Shown: positions 54,627 through 62,810 of the stretch, piece after piece | How positions within the stretch are numbered: the first letter of the stretch is position 1 | Layout of the letters: each line of letters starts with the position of its first letter | Assembly (NCBI GenBank): GCA_963840725.1 | Contig: CAWIZY010000009.1 | Span: 496,001-560,000, forward strand | DNA length: 64,000 nt | Reading direction: 5' to 3' | Source of the DNA: CAVWDU01 sp963840725 | GTDB taxonomy: Bacteria; Pseudomonadota; Gammaproteobacteria; Pseudomonadales; Halieaceae | Notes under the pieces: model-generated | Seen by the model: the letters and a program-made list of their open reading frames with translations, nothing else | Databases searched by the model: none | Told to the model about the DNA's origin: nothing | Position numbers and translations under genes: made by a program

Positions 54627-55391
54627 ATGCGTGTGAATCTGCCCTCATCCCTGATGTCCACACTGATCCGTCCCATAAACGGTATTCAGAGTATCCCTGT
54701 GGTTGAGCAGCCGCCCAATTTGCTCAAGCTCTACGACATTGAGAACTGTCCCTATTGCCGCCTGGTAAGAGAGGCCCTCACCGAACTCAGCCTGGATGCA
54801 GAGATACTGCCCTGCCCCAAAGGCGGCGAGCGGTTTCGACCAGAGGCCGAGGAGCACGGCGGCAAAGCGCAGTTTCCGTATCTGGTGGATCCCAATACCG
54901 GGGAGGCTCTGTACGAGTCGCTGGATATCATTGCTTACCTGTTCGAGACCTATGGTCGGCGACCCCTGCCGCTCAAGTGGCGAGTCGGGCGACTCCAGAC
55001 CCTGGGCTCGATGATGGCCAGCGCGCCGCGCCTCCGGCGCGGTATGAAAGCTCGTCCGGGGGAAATGCCTGCACAGATGCTGGAGCTTTTCAGTTTCGAG
55101 AGCAGCCCCTTTGCGCGCCCGGTGCGGGAGTTGTTGGGAGAGTTGGAGATCCCCTACATTTTGCGCAACTGCGGTCGCACCCGTCTTGAGGAATGGCTGT
55201 TGCCGCCGGTGCGTGAGGCGCTGCGCATCAGACCGCGCAGTGATGTAGAAAACCGGCGTCGCTTGCTGACCGAAGAGGGCAGGGTAGCGATCCCCTATCT
55301 GTATGACCCTAACACGGAGATCGGCCTGTTCGAATCAGCCGCCATTCTGGACTATGTCGAGGAAACCTACGGGCCGTTGGAAATTGACTAA
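54627..55391 (+). CDS. Tandem glutathione S-transferase N-terminal domain protein
   Basis: A 254-residue protein with two thioredoxin-like GST_N domains. The first has NLLKLYDIENCPYCRLVREALTE (CPYC active site, near residue 50-55), with a typical FPYLVDPNTGEALYESLDIIAYL. The second (about 150-254) starts with MLELFSFESSPFARPVRELLGELEIPY (single SPFAR in place of CPYC) and ends FESAAILDYVEETYG. Only two N-terminal domains, no helical C-terminal domain, appear to be present. It may act as a glutathione-dependent oxidoreductase. A start at ATG 54654 is also possible. Confidence 0.85.
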   Translation: MRVNLPSSLMSTLIRPINGIQSIPVVEQPPNLLKLYDIENCPYCRLVREALTELSLDAEILPCPKGGERFRPEAEEHGGKAQFPYLVDPNTGEALYESLDIIAYLFETYGRRPLPLKWRVGRLQTLGSMMASAPRLRRGMKARPGEMPAQMLELFSFESSPFARPVRELLGELEIPYILRNCGRTRLEEWLLPPVREALRIRPRSDVENRRRLLTEEGRVAIPYLYDPNTEIGLFESAAILDYVEETYGPLEID

Positions 55392-55415
55392 AGTGGCGCT
55401 TCTCAACCGCGATGC

Positions 55416-55832
55416 CTATTTTCCCGTGGTGCTGTCCGCGTCTGCATGAACCGCGCTGTCCCGTGTCACCGTGAGGTACACAACCAGGAAAATCAGCGAT
55501 ATCGCCTCGAACAGCATCGCGAAATTGGTGTAGAAAGAAAAGTCTCCCTGGGTCAGGCCCAGTGCCACTCGCACCGGCGCCAGCCCGGCAAAGAGGACCA
55601 GTAAGGTCACTAGAGCGCTGCGCTGTAACCCCGGCATAAACACCCCGAGCGCGCAGAAAACGCCCACCGAGGTTTGCAGGCCGCCGTACATGCTGCGCAT
55701 TTCTATAAGGCCGGTAATAGTGGTGGCTTCCAGCCCGGCGGTCTCGGCGAGCATCTGCGGTTGCAGCAGGCAGTAAATGCCGAAGGCGGTTAGCAACAGG
55801 GCCTGTAGCCCCAGAAACAGCTTTGCAATCAT
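55416..55832 (-). CDS. DUF4345-like membrane protein
   Basis: A 138-residue protein with four predicted membrane helices. A pattern such as GLEATTITGLIEMRSMYGGLQTSVGVFCALG (near residues 33-65) is typical of DUF4345 family proteins, of unknown function. It is convergent with the GST-like gene. Confidence 0.75.
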   Translation of the reverse strand: MIAKLFLGLQALLLTAFGIYCLLQPQMLAETAGLEATTITGLIEMRSMYGGLQTSVGVFCALGVFMPGLQRSALVTLLVLFAGLAPVRVALGLTQGDFSFYTNFAMLFEAISLIFLVVYLTVTRDSAVHADADSTTGK

Positions 55833-56063
55833 AATGAATCTTCCTGTGACCGTCCGTCGGGCCCTGGCCTGGTGGTTCTGCGTGAGCGGGTGCAGATTGG
55901 GTCATCTGCAGCCATTCGGTGCAAAATGCAGCTGAACACAATCCCTGATGTGGGTCAATCCGCAGCACCATCGGCGGGAAAACCTGCAATCAACGAGTTT
56001 GTCCTGCATGTTTAGTAAACTGGAGTCACAGCAGGCTTATTGAAACAGCGGGAGATGACGGTA

Positions 56064-56492
56064 ATGGGTGATGGGGACGCAACAGGTGCCGGTAGTAACT
56101 CGATGCCTTTGGACAAGACTCTGTGTGACTGCTGCAGCGCCGCCGAATTTAACGACTGCTGTGGGCCGCTGCTGGCCGGCACGGCGCATGCGGTTACCGC
56201 CGAACAGTTAATGCGCTCTCGATACAGCGCCTATGTGCGGGGTAATGCCGACTACCTGTTGGCGACCTGGCATCCCGACAGTCGCCCCTCCAGGGTGCGA
56301 CTGGATCCCAGTCATCAGTGGTTGGGCCTGGCCATTAAAGCCACCGACGCCGGTTCAGACGCCGATCGTACCGGTACGGTGGAGTTTGTCGCCCGGTTCA
56401 AGGTTCGCGGTCGGGGTCACCGGCTCCACGAGCACAGCCGATTCGAGAAACTCGATGAGCGCTGGTATTACCGCGATGGCGACCACCTGTAG
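56064..56492 (+). CDS. YchJ-family metal-binding protein
   Basis: A 142-residue YchJ-like protein. It has a Cys-rich N-terminus (LCDCCSAAEFNDCCGPLLAG) and the family core MRSRYSAYVRGNADYLLATWHPDSRP with TVEFVARFK, LHEHSRFEKLDERWYYRDGDH. Typical YchJ has an SEC-C motif; here the N-terminal Cys cluster is slightly different. Starting at ATG 56064 is best because GGAG sits ten bases upstream; ATG 56055 is abutting it. Function is unknown; zinc binding is expected. Confidence 0.85.
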   Translation: MGDGDATGAGSNSMPLDKTLCDCCSAAEFNDCCGPLLAGTAHAVTAEQLMRSRYSAYVRGNADYLLATWHPDSRPSRVRLDPSHQWLGLAIKATDAGSDADRTGTVEFVARFKVRGRGHRLHEHSRFEKLDERWYYRDGDHL

Positions 56493-56514
56493 CCGGAGTC
56501 TGCTACCGGCTGGA

Positions 56515-56997
56515 TCAGTGGTGATGGCCACCCGGCCCATGGGCGTGGCCGTGAGCGAGTTCTTCCGCGCTGGCCGGGCGCACCTCCACAATCTCCACAT
56601 CAAAGGTTAAAGCCTTACCCGCCAGCGGGTGGTTGGTATCGATATCGGCACTGAACTTGCCGGCCTTGACCACTGTGACCGGGCGCTGTCCTTCACTGGT
56701 CTGTAACTGCACCACCATGCCCGGTCGCAGTCTGCCTTTGTGCAACAGATGCTTGGCCGGTACCCGCTGAGCCCGTTCGGGATCACGCAAGCCATAGGCT
56801 TGCTCTGGCGGGATGGTCGCAGAAAACACGTCGCCACTGTCTTTGCCCGCCATGGCCGATTCCAGCCCGGGAATAATGTTGTTGGCCCCGTGCAGGTAGG
56901 CACTCGGATCGCCACCGCGGGAGGTTTCGAGTTCCTTGCCGTCCTCATCTCTCAGGGTGTAATGAAAAACAACGACATGTCGGGCTGCAATAGTCAC
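56515..56997 (-). CDS. SlyD-like FKBP-type peptidyl-prolyl isomerase
   Basis: A 160-residue FKBP of the SlyD class, catalysing proline isomerisation and acting as a chaperone. The FKBP core has VVVFHYTLRDEDGKELETSR, YLHGANNIIPGLESAMAGKDSGD, and the insert-in-flap domain (VQLQTSEGQRPVTVVK; DTNHPLAGKALTFDVEIVEV). The C-terminus is His-rich (HGHAHGPGGHHH), binding nickel or other metals as in SlyD. I start at GTG 56997, where family homology begins; the open frame to 57219 gives a non-homologous extension with no signal. Confidence 0.88.
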   Translation of the reverse strand: MTIAARHVVVFHYTLRDEDGKELETSRGGDPSAYLHGANNIIPGLESAMAGKDSGDVFSATIPPEQAYGLRDPERAQRVPAKHLLHKGRLRPGMVVQLQTSEGQRPVTVVKAGKFSADIDTNHPLAGKALTFDVEIVEVRPASAEELAHGHAHGPGGHHH

Positions 56998-57221
56998 GAG
57001 TCTGAAACATCCTTTCGCTAACTGGGTATAAAGCCGGTAAAGAATCAACAGTCCGGCAAAGTCGGTGAAGAGCAGTGTACAGGCTGCAGCACCGAATCGC
57101 AGCCGGTATCGAGCGGCAACGGGCAGCCCTTTCGAGGCAGACGTGATATTAATGCTGCTGCTTAGGCTGCGGGATAGGACTACAATGGAGGGGAAGTTTT
57201 GTCCACGCAGGTTTACCAACC

Positions 57222-58622
57222 GTGTCTATCAGTACCTTTGATCTGTTCAAAATCGGCATCGGTCCTTCCAGCTCTCATACCGTGGGCCCAATGAATGCCG
57301 CCCGACGGTTTGCCGAGGGCCTGCAACGCAGTGGCCATCAGTCGGCCTGCACACGGGTGACTGCAGAACTCTATGGCTCCCTGGGCGCCACCGGAGCCGG
57401 TCACGGCTCACCCAAGGCGGTGATTCTCGGCTTGGAGGGCGAGACACCGGAGGACGTGGACGTCGAGACCATAGCGGCGCGGGTGGAACGAGCGCGAGAA
57501 GAGGGTGTAATTACCCTGCTCGCCGAACAGGCCGTGCCGTTCAGTTATCGGGAAGACCTGATTATGCACCGCACTGAATCCCTGCCGTTCCATGCCAATG
57601 GCATGCGCTTTACCGCCTTTGACACAACGGGCGAGGTGCTGCATCAGCGGGTTTACTATTCAGTGGGCGGCGGGTTCATCGTTGACGACAACGCCTCCGG
57701 CGACGATGTCATTGTCGACGACCCCACCGTGTTGCGTTACCCCTTTACTACCGGAGCTGAGCTGCTGGCCCAGTGCCGTGAACACGGACTCTCCATCAGT
57801 ACCCTGATGATGGAGAACGAGAAGGCCTGGCGCCCGGAGGCCGAAATTCGCAGTAAGCTACTGGAGATCTGGCGGGTGATGGATGCTTGCATTGATCGCG
57901 GTTGCCGCACTGAGGGTATTATGCCCGGTGGCCTGAAAGTGCGCCGCCGGGCAGCCCAGCTTTACCGGCAGTTGAAGAGTGACAAGGACTCCCTCGGCGA
58001 CGAATCTATGAATACCATGGATTGGGTAACGCTCTATGCGCTCGCGGTTAACGAGGAAAACGCCGTCGGTGGACGGGTCGTGACCGCCCCTACCAATGGC
58101 GCCGCTGGTATCATTCCGGCGGTTCTCAAGTACTACCTCAGATTCTGTGCCGGCTCCGGCGAGGACGACATTTCCCGCTACCTGCTCACCGCAGCGGCCA
58201 TTGGTATTCTCTACAAAATCAATGCCTCTATCTCCGGTGCCGAGGTGGGCTGCCAGGGGGAGGTGGGTTCCGCTTGTTCCATGGCAGCCGGTGCACTCGC
58301 CGATGCCCTGGGTGGTACGCCGGCCCAGGTAGAAAACGCGGCGGAAATCGCCATGGAACACAATCTGGGATTAACCTGTGATCCCATAGGCGGCCTGGTG
58401 CAGGTGCCCTGCATCGAGCGCAATGCGATGGGGGCGATTAAGGCCATCAGCGCCGCGCGCATGGCCCTGCGCGGGAGCGGTGAGCATTTCGTCTCCCTGG
58501 ACCAGGTGATAAAAACCATGCGGGACACCGGCCGGGACATGCAGGACAAGTACAAGGAAACCGCTCGGGGCGGCCTGGCGGTGAATGTGATGGAAGTTCC
58601 GGTCAGCATTATCGAGTGCTGA
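57222..58622 (+). CDS. sdaA: L-serine ammonia-lyase (iron-sulfur)
   Basis: A 466-residue single-chain L-serine dehydratase that deaminates serine to pyruvate. N-terminal MSISTFDLFKIGIGPSSSHTVGPMNAARRF is the hallmark of SdaA. Cys ligands of the [4Fe-4S] cluster are in the C-terminal half: CAGSGEDD near residue 307, EVGCQGEVGSACSMAAGAL near 342 and LTCDPIGGLVQVPCIERNAMGA near 386. The start is GTG 57222, two bases after the divergent frame of the FKBP extension; its mapped 5' end could lie upstream. Confidence 0.95.
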   Translation: MSISTFDLFKIGIGPSSSHTVGPMNAARRFAEGLQRSGHQSACTRVTAELYGSLGATGAGHGSPKAVILGLEGETPEDVDVETIAARVERAREEGVITLLAEQAVPFSYREDLIMHRTESLPFHANGMRFTAFDTTGEVLHQRVYYSVGGGFIVDDNASGDDVIVDDPTVLRYPFTTGAELLAQCREHGLSISTLMMENEKAWRPEAEIRSKLLEIWRVMDACIDRGCRTEGIMPGGLKVRRRAAQLYRQLKSDKDSLGDESMNTMDWVTLYALAVNEENAVGGRVVTAPTNGAAGIIPAVLKYYLRFCAGSGEDDISRYLLTAAAIGILYKINASISGAEVGCQGEVGSACSMAAGALADALGGTPAQVENAAEIAMEHNLGLTCDPIGGLVQVPCIERNAMGAIKAISAARMALRGSGEHFVSLDQVIKTMRDTGRDMQDKYKETARGGLAVNVMEVPVSIIEC

Positions 58623-58725
58623 GGTGCCCGCCAGGCTCACCAGAGCCGGCGCTAGCGGCACGCAAATCGAGCGGGAAGCGGGATTCGGTGGTGGTCTTAT
58701 TCAAACCGGATCGCACAGGCTGATC

Positions 58726-58754
58726 TTGACAGTCGCCGCAGCGGTCACTAGAAT
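58726..58754 (+). promoter_or_regulatory. Sigma70 promoter for tRNA-Ala
   Basis: TTGACA (58726-58731), a 17-base spacer and TAGAAT (58749-58754), followed by a GC-rich discriminator (GCCGTCCTCGC), as in stringently controlled stable-RNA promoters. It lies 66 bases upstream of the tRNA. Confidence 0.78.
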
Positions 58755-58819
58755 GCCGTCCTCGCATTGAACACACGGCTACAAAGCCGAGCAGGTTCAA
58801 TGAGTTACCAGCAAGTTTT

Positions 58820-58895
58820 GGGGCTATAGCTCAGCTGGGAGAGCGCAACACTGGCAGTGTTGAGGTCAGCGGTTCGATCCCGCTTAGCTCCACCA
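58820..58895 (+). tRNA. tRNA-Ala (anticodon GGC)
   Basis: A 76-base cloverleaf including encoded CCA. Acceptor GGGGCTA pairs with TAGCTCC and includes the alanine identity pair G3:U70. The anticodon stem CAACA/TGTTG holds loop CTGGCAG with GGC. The T arm AGCGG/CCGCT closes loop TTCGATC. A terminator follows it, and mobile-element debris lies just downstream. Confidence 0.97.
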
Positions 58896-58899
58896 ATTT

Positions 58900-58932
58900 A
58901 AGACCGGATCTCGGAAGAGGTTCGGTCTTTTT
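58900..58932 (+). terminator. Intrinsic terminator of tRNA-Ala
   Basis: AAGACCG pairs with CGGTCTT across a 16-base loop, then TTTTT-type run follows at 58928-58932. It sits 4 bp after the CCA end. Confidence 0.8.
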
Positions 58933-59020
58933 CGTTTGGGCCGCCGAACGAACCGCTGACCACAAAACCAAGGGGTCAGACTCCTTGATCAAAACCAAGG
59001 GGTCAAAACCAAGGGGTCAA

Positions 59021-59260
59021 AACCAAGGGGTCAGACTCCTTGATCGCTTCCTACATCCACTACCCGCTGCGCCCGCCGGTCACCGTGATAACCGGACCGC
59101 GGCTAACCTCCTGGTTTCTCGGGGTAGCTCAGATGTGCAAACCAAGGGGTCAGACTCCTTGATCGCTTCCCGCATCCACTACCCATTGCGCTCGCCGGCC
59201 GCCGCGATAACTGGACCAGGGATAATCCCCTGGTTTCGCGCGGTAGCTCTGATGTGTGTG
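59021..59260. repeat. Two imperfect ~119-bp direct repeats with AAGGGGTCAGACTCC ends
   Basis: Copies at about 59021-59140 and 59141-59260 share AAGGGGTCAGACTCCTTGATCGCTTCC, ATCCACTACCC and the GATAAC-GGACC-TGGTTTC pattern with about 80% identity. Further single cores AACCAAGGGGTCA occur at 58975-59020. On the minus strand copy 2 can encode PGDYPWSSYRGGR, close to the C-terminal WSSYR motif of REP-associated tyrosine (Y1) transposases, so these may be decayed ends of such elements. Confidence 0.7.
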
Positions 59261-59329
59261 TCTTTCATGGAGTCTGACCCCTTGACTTCCATGTGTGTGT
59301 CTTTCATGGAGTCTGACCCCTTGACTTCC
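59252..59329. repeat. Perfect 39-bp tandem duplication
   Basis: ATGTGTGTGTCTTTCATGG through TTGACTTCC is repeated exactly at 59252-59290 and 59291-59329. Each copy contains GGAGTCTGACCCCTT, which is the reverse complement of the AAGGGGTCAGACTCC core of the preceding direct repeats, so the region can form stem structures. Confidence 0.9.
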
Positions 59330-59332
59330 CCT

Positions 59333-59560
59333 GATATTGACGTGTACTTCTGCGATCCGAAGAGTCCATGGCAACGCGGTTCTAACGGAAACACCAATGG
59401 GTTACTCAGGCAGTACTTCCCTAAGGGGACTGACCTATCGATTAATTCCCAGACAAAACTCAATGCAGTGGCTCGCCAGCTAAACGAGCGGCCACGCAAG
59501 ACCTTGGAATTCCGAACACCGGCTGATAAATTCAATGAATGTGTTGCATCGACCGATTGA
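59333..59560 (+). pseudogene. IS30-family transposase C-terminal remnant
   Basis: About 75 residues including DVYFCDPKSPWQRGSNGNTN (the DDE Glu-region: ...WQRGxNENxNGLLRQYFPKG family signature, here with Asn at the Glu position) and LNERPRKTLEFRTPADKF. It matches the C-terminal end of IS30 transposases; the rest and both IS ends are gone. Confidence 0.85.
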
Positions 59561-59645
59561 GACCGCCCCTCAACTGGGACAATCCAAGCATCAAATCACA
59601 GGCATTAAAAAGCCCACCGAAGTGGGACCACATCTGAAGTTCTGC

Positions 59646-60263
59646 TCACACTTTTCTGCGCCTTGACCATCCAAGACCAAAGAGGCCCGGACCGAACAGT
59701 GCGACCGTGGCGGGCACAGGGACAGACACAGGCGCAAATGCAAGCTGGCCAGAGTACGCGGTGGGAGCATTAGTTAAGTTAGTAGTGCCAAGGACCTGGA
59801 GAATATACCGGCCAGCTACAATGTCCCGGGCAATAATTTCCCAGCGATCGCTTCCAGAGTCCGCCGCGCTTGCGATAATCTGACCCGGATCAATAACGCA
59901 AGCCGTCGGAAGAGTACCGGCGGCGCAGGCCGTGCCGCCACCGTCGGTCCACAAATTAGCCCCGAAATTATCGACGGCCGTAAACGCGGAGAAATCTGCG
60001 GAAATCGAACCATTCCCAGCTGGGTTTACGTCGAAAATCCAGACATCAACAAAATCGGCATTGGAGCCTTCGTGGTCTTCAATATCGGTGTGGTTAAAAT
60101 TGCCATTATCGAAATTCAGGGGACTGTAAAGACCAAGATAAGTTGGTTCTTCAAGGTATTCACAACCACCGCAGATAACTGCGGCATTCGCCGTTTGTTG
60201 ACCACACAGAATAAACACAATAGCGGATATGCCCAAAAGTATATTCGTCTTGATTATCTCCAT
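59646..60263 (-). CDS. PEP-CTERM-like exported protein
   Basis: A 205-residue secreted protein. An N-terminal signal peptide (IIKTNILLGISAIVFILC, to about ANA) is followed by a beta-rich domain with DVWIFDVNPAGNG, and the C-terminus is a sorting signal: VPVPATVALFGPGLFGLGW followed by SRRRKV. This is the PEP-CTERM tripartite signal (VP-x-PAT, membrane helix, basic tail) processed by an exosortase, which is not in the window. The start at ATG 60263 gives a better signal than 60272. Its function is unknown; extracellular matrix or adhesion is likely. It lies within mobile debris and may be a recent acquisition. Confidence 0.8.
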   Translation of the reverse strand: MEIIKTNILLGISAIVFILCGQQTANAAVICGGCEYLEEPTYLGLYSPLNFDNGNFNHTDIEDHEGSNADFVDVWIFDVNPAGNGSISADFSAFTAVDNFGANLWTDGGGTACAAGTLPTACVIDPGQIIASAADSGSDRWEIIARDIVAGRYILQVLGTTNLTNAPTAYSGQLAFAPVSVPVPATVALFGPGLFGLGWSRRRKV

Positions 60264-60450
60264 TGATCCCACCCTCCCAGGCTTTGCAAACTCTTATTGA
60301 AAATTCGATCGAAAGTTTGTTTAGAGACGGCAGGAATCGTGCCAACCGGCTAATCACGAGGCCTCCGCTGTTTCAGAGCCTCAATATCAGCTTAGATTGT
60401 AAAAAAAACTGACGCCGTTCTGGTGGCCGTTGTGCGTCGAGAGCTTCTCA

Positions 60451-60723
60451 TCATCTGCAGAAAGGAGCTTGTCTATTAACAGGCGAAAGCGCACACCAAG
60501 CCCTCACCGCGTCCTTCTTGCAAAAGATGATATTCGTCAGCTGCTCCCCCGCAACGAAGTAACTGCCCGCAACACCGACAGTGATCCCCAATTCGAATGC
60601 CAGGGCAACCGCCGTGCGGTTGAGTCCAGCGTCCGCTCCCCGAACCTTTTCCGCCGCCTGTTCGATCTCGCGGCGGTAGTTGTCTAGTTCTGCCACACGG
60701 CGTTCCCGATCTACGTGCCTCAT
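60451..60723 (-). CDS. Small hypothetical protein or fragment
   Basis: A 90-residue frame MRHVDRERRVAELDNYRREIEQ... with a charged N-terminal helix and a hydrophobic segment (TAVALAFELGITVGVAGSYFVAG). The N-terminal composition is protein-like; the C-terminal 25 residues (KKDAVRAWCALSPVNRQ) are not, so it may be a remnant. No family is recognised. Confidence 0.35.
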   Translation of the reverse strand: MRHVDRERRVAELDNYRREIEQAAEKVRGADAGLNRTAVALAFELGITVGVAGSYFVAGEQLTNIIFCKKDAVRAWCALSPVNRQAPFCR

Positions 60724-60814
60724 GCGAGATTCAAGGGGTCAGAGTAATTGAACGGGAGAGTGCAATGACAGGACACCCATCAAACCCTTGCTGTCTATTC
60801 CGAGTAGAAATACG

Positions 60815-61102
60815 GGACACCCATTAACTCCATTCTTTTCTATCCATTGGATAACTCAAGTCGGCGCAGCGAGTGCACGCGCCCACTCGCGAAAACCCGG
60901 GAGATCCTGCAGACGATATAGTGTTAGTAACGCCTATCGCCAAATCGTGCCCCGACTGCGGTGGGACTTCATGGGTGTCCAGTTTCTGCGTCCAGTTTGC
61001 GCCCCGGCCGTGGCCGGGGTGGTTGGTCGGATCTGGTGGGTGCCCTCTATTCACTGTTCATTCTATTCACCGCGCAAATATAGAGGGAGTTGATGGGTGT
61101 CC
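60815..61102. mobile_element. 288-bp element with 17-bp terminal inverted repeats
   Basis: The left end GGACACCCATTAACTCC (60815-60831) and right end GGAGTTGATGGGTGTCC (61086-61102) are inverted repeats with one mismatch. A third copy of the GGACACCCAT core lies at 60771-60787 and a reversed ATGGGTGTCC near 60970. No transposase is encoded; a MITE or REP-type element is likely. Confidence 0.6.
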
Positions 61103-61145
61103 TCTAAGTTGTACGCTATAGAAGTTGCTCTAAGTTGCCTTATCG

Positions 61146-61463
61146 TTAATGCGAGCTCTTTGCTTCGCAGATCGCCTCGGCATCGACGCGGTCGTTCTTG
61201 TTACTCTTCACGTACGGCTTGACGAACTGAGCAGCAATCAGCTTTACAACGTACCTTCGCTTCTGAAGTTCTCGCCCCCAATAATGTGCCGATGCACAGG
61301 CCTCCATGCCAATTTCCGCCCATGGTGCAACGCGTCCACACAGTGCGTCCAGCCACTGGTTGCGCTTGAGCCTCGCCTGCCAAAGGGTCTGATCGTGGCG
61401 ATCAGCAGCGTGCACGTGGAAAACAGATTTTGCGATATCAATACCTACTCGTGTAATGTGCAT
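61146..61463 (-). pseudogene. IS110-family transposase N-terminal fragment
   Basis: The ATG 61463 start gives MHITRVGIDIAKSVFHVHA, the DEDD catalytic Asp (VGIDIAK), then EIGMEACASAHYWGRELQ (Glu motif) and KNDRVDAEAICEA (Asp residues). Normal length is about 340 residues; the frame ends after 105, so the C-terminal (Tnp_IS110 serine) domain is absent. The IS ends are not identified. Confidence 0.9.
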
Positions 61464-61653
61464 ATTGGGCTTCTCCTCATCCTCTGAATGGTTGGTTGCC
61501 ACTTACCATTCTGGCGCATCGACGCCGAAATGATACGGTGAGGAGGAGTCCATCCCATTGTTAATAAGCCAAGCTCTGAAGCAGAAATAAAACCCTCGTC
61601 AGGGTAGAATATCGATCCTGACTCGCCTTGTCCTCAATGTTATAGGTATTCCT

Positions 61654-62130
61654 GTGTCCAAAATCCTTGTCATCTTGATCGTTGTTATCCTGTTCTTTGT
61701 GTTTCTCCAATATAGCTCGGGCAAAAAAAAGGCCGCGGCGGAGAACAAGCAAAAAGGGTTGGAGTATCTGGCCGCTAACCGAATTTCAGAGGGTGTAGAA
61801 ACCACCGAGTCGGGTTTACAGTACAGAGTCTTGCAGGAAGGCAGCGGGGACCAGCACCCGAAAGCTACTGATACGGTAAAAGTACACTACCATGGCACCC
61901 TGCTGGATGGCTCGGTGTTCGATAGTTCGGTGGATCGGGGTGAGCCGATTGAGTTCGGCCTGAACCAGGTGATCGCCGGGTGGACAGAAGGCTTGCAGTT
62001 GATGGTGGTCGGGGAGAAGACCCGATTTTTTATCCCCAGTGAGTTGGCCTATGGCGACCGGGGTGCAGGAGCTATCGGACCTGGATCAACGTTGATCTTT
62101 GATGTGGAATTGCTGGGGATCAACCAGTAG
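61654..62130 (+). CDS. FKBP-type peptidyl-prolyl isomerase, membrane-anchored
   Basis: A 158-residue MIP/FklB-like FKBP: residues 2-20 (KILVILIVVILFFVFLQY) are an uncleaved N-terminal membrane anchor, then a short helical linker and the FKBP domain with ESGLQYRVLQEGSG, VKVHYHGTLLDGSVFDSSVDRGEPIEF, VIAGWTEGLQLMVVGEKTRFFIPSELAYG and a final STLIFDVELLGI. It probably assists folding in the periplasm or at the membrane face. GTG start at 61654. It is 104 bp upstream of efpL on the same strand. Confidence 0.92.
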   Translation: MSKILVILIVVILFFVFLQYSSGKKKAAAENKQKGLEYLAANRISEGVETTESGLQYRVLQEGSGDQHPKATDTVKVHYHGTLLDGSVFDSSVDRGEPIEFGLNQVIAGWTEGLQLMVVGEKTRFFIPSELAYGDRGAGAIGPGSTLIFDVELLGINQ

Positions 62131-62234
62131 GGCGTTCCTTCGGGGAGCCGACAGAATAGACAGCAGCCCCAACTTACCCATTAGCCGAGTACTTTTAGAC
62201 ACCCTGTTCCAGTCTGTTATTTCAGGATAAAAAC

Positions 62235-62810
62235 ATGCCCAAGGCCAGTGAGATTAAAAAGAACACCGCCATCGAGTTAGACGGCAACACTTACATAGTC
62301 AGAGATATTGAACGCTCGGTTCCGCAAGGTCGTGCCGGCGGCAGTCTTTACCGTATGCGCATGTACGATGTGATCACCAACAGGAAAATTGACGAGACCT
62401 TCAAGGATTCAGATATGTTGAATCTTGGTGACCTCATTCGACGACCCGTTATGTTCTCCTATATTGATGGGAATGAGCATGTTTTTATGGATGTAGAAAA
62501 TTACACACCATACAACCTGAATGAAGAGTCCATCGAGGATCAAATCGCTTTTTTTAACGAGACAACGGAGGGAATGCAGGTCGTTATTGTCAATGATGCA
62601 GCTGTTGCGCTTGATTTACCGAACTATGTTGAGCTTGAGGTGACGGAGACAGACCCCTCTGTGAAAGGCGCCTCCGCAACGTCGAGGACCAAGCCGGCAG
62701 TGTTATCGACTGGCCTGACCGTCCAAGTTCCTGAATATATTGCTACAGGGGATACGATAAAAGTGAGTGTAGAAGAGCGAAAATATATGAGTCGAGCAGA
62801 CTCCAAATAG
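62235..62810 (+). CDS. yeiP: Elongation factor P-like protein EfpL (YeiP)
   Basis: A 191-residue EF-P paralogue of the EfpL/YeiP group, which aids ribosomes stalled at polyproline and related motifs. Domain I has ASEIKKNTAIELDGNTYIVRDIE and the loop SVPQGRAGGSLYRMRMYDV, with Arg at the tip in place of the modified Lys of EF-P; domains II and III carry PRRPVMFSYI-type and SRTKPAVLSTGLTVQVPEYI signatures. The length is standard. Confidence 0.95.
   Translation: MPKASEIKKNTAIELDGNTYIVRDIERSVPQGRAGGSLYRMRMYDVITNRKIDETFKDSDMLNLGDLIRRPVMFSYIDGNEHVFMDVENYTPYNLNEESIEDQIAFFNETTEGMQVVIVNDAAVALDLPNYVELEVTETDPSVKGASATSRTKPAVLSTGLTVQVPEYIATGDTIKVSVEERKYMSRADSK

Noticed and set aside
55416..55832. DoxX-like (HvfD) partner of the RiPP operon
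   Set aside because: The four-helix protein resembles DUF4345 and is 18 kb away from the operon.
58820..58895. Phage attachment site at the tRNA-Ala
   Set aside because: No integrase or duplicated tRNA 3' end was found in the window; the island suggestion remains only an inference.
58970..59330. CRISPR array
   Set aside because: Repeats are too few, vary in length and orientation, lack equal spacers, and no cas gene is present.
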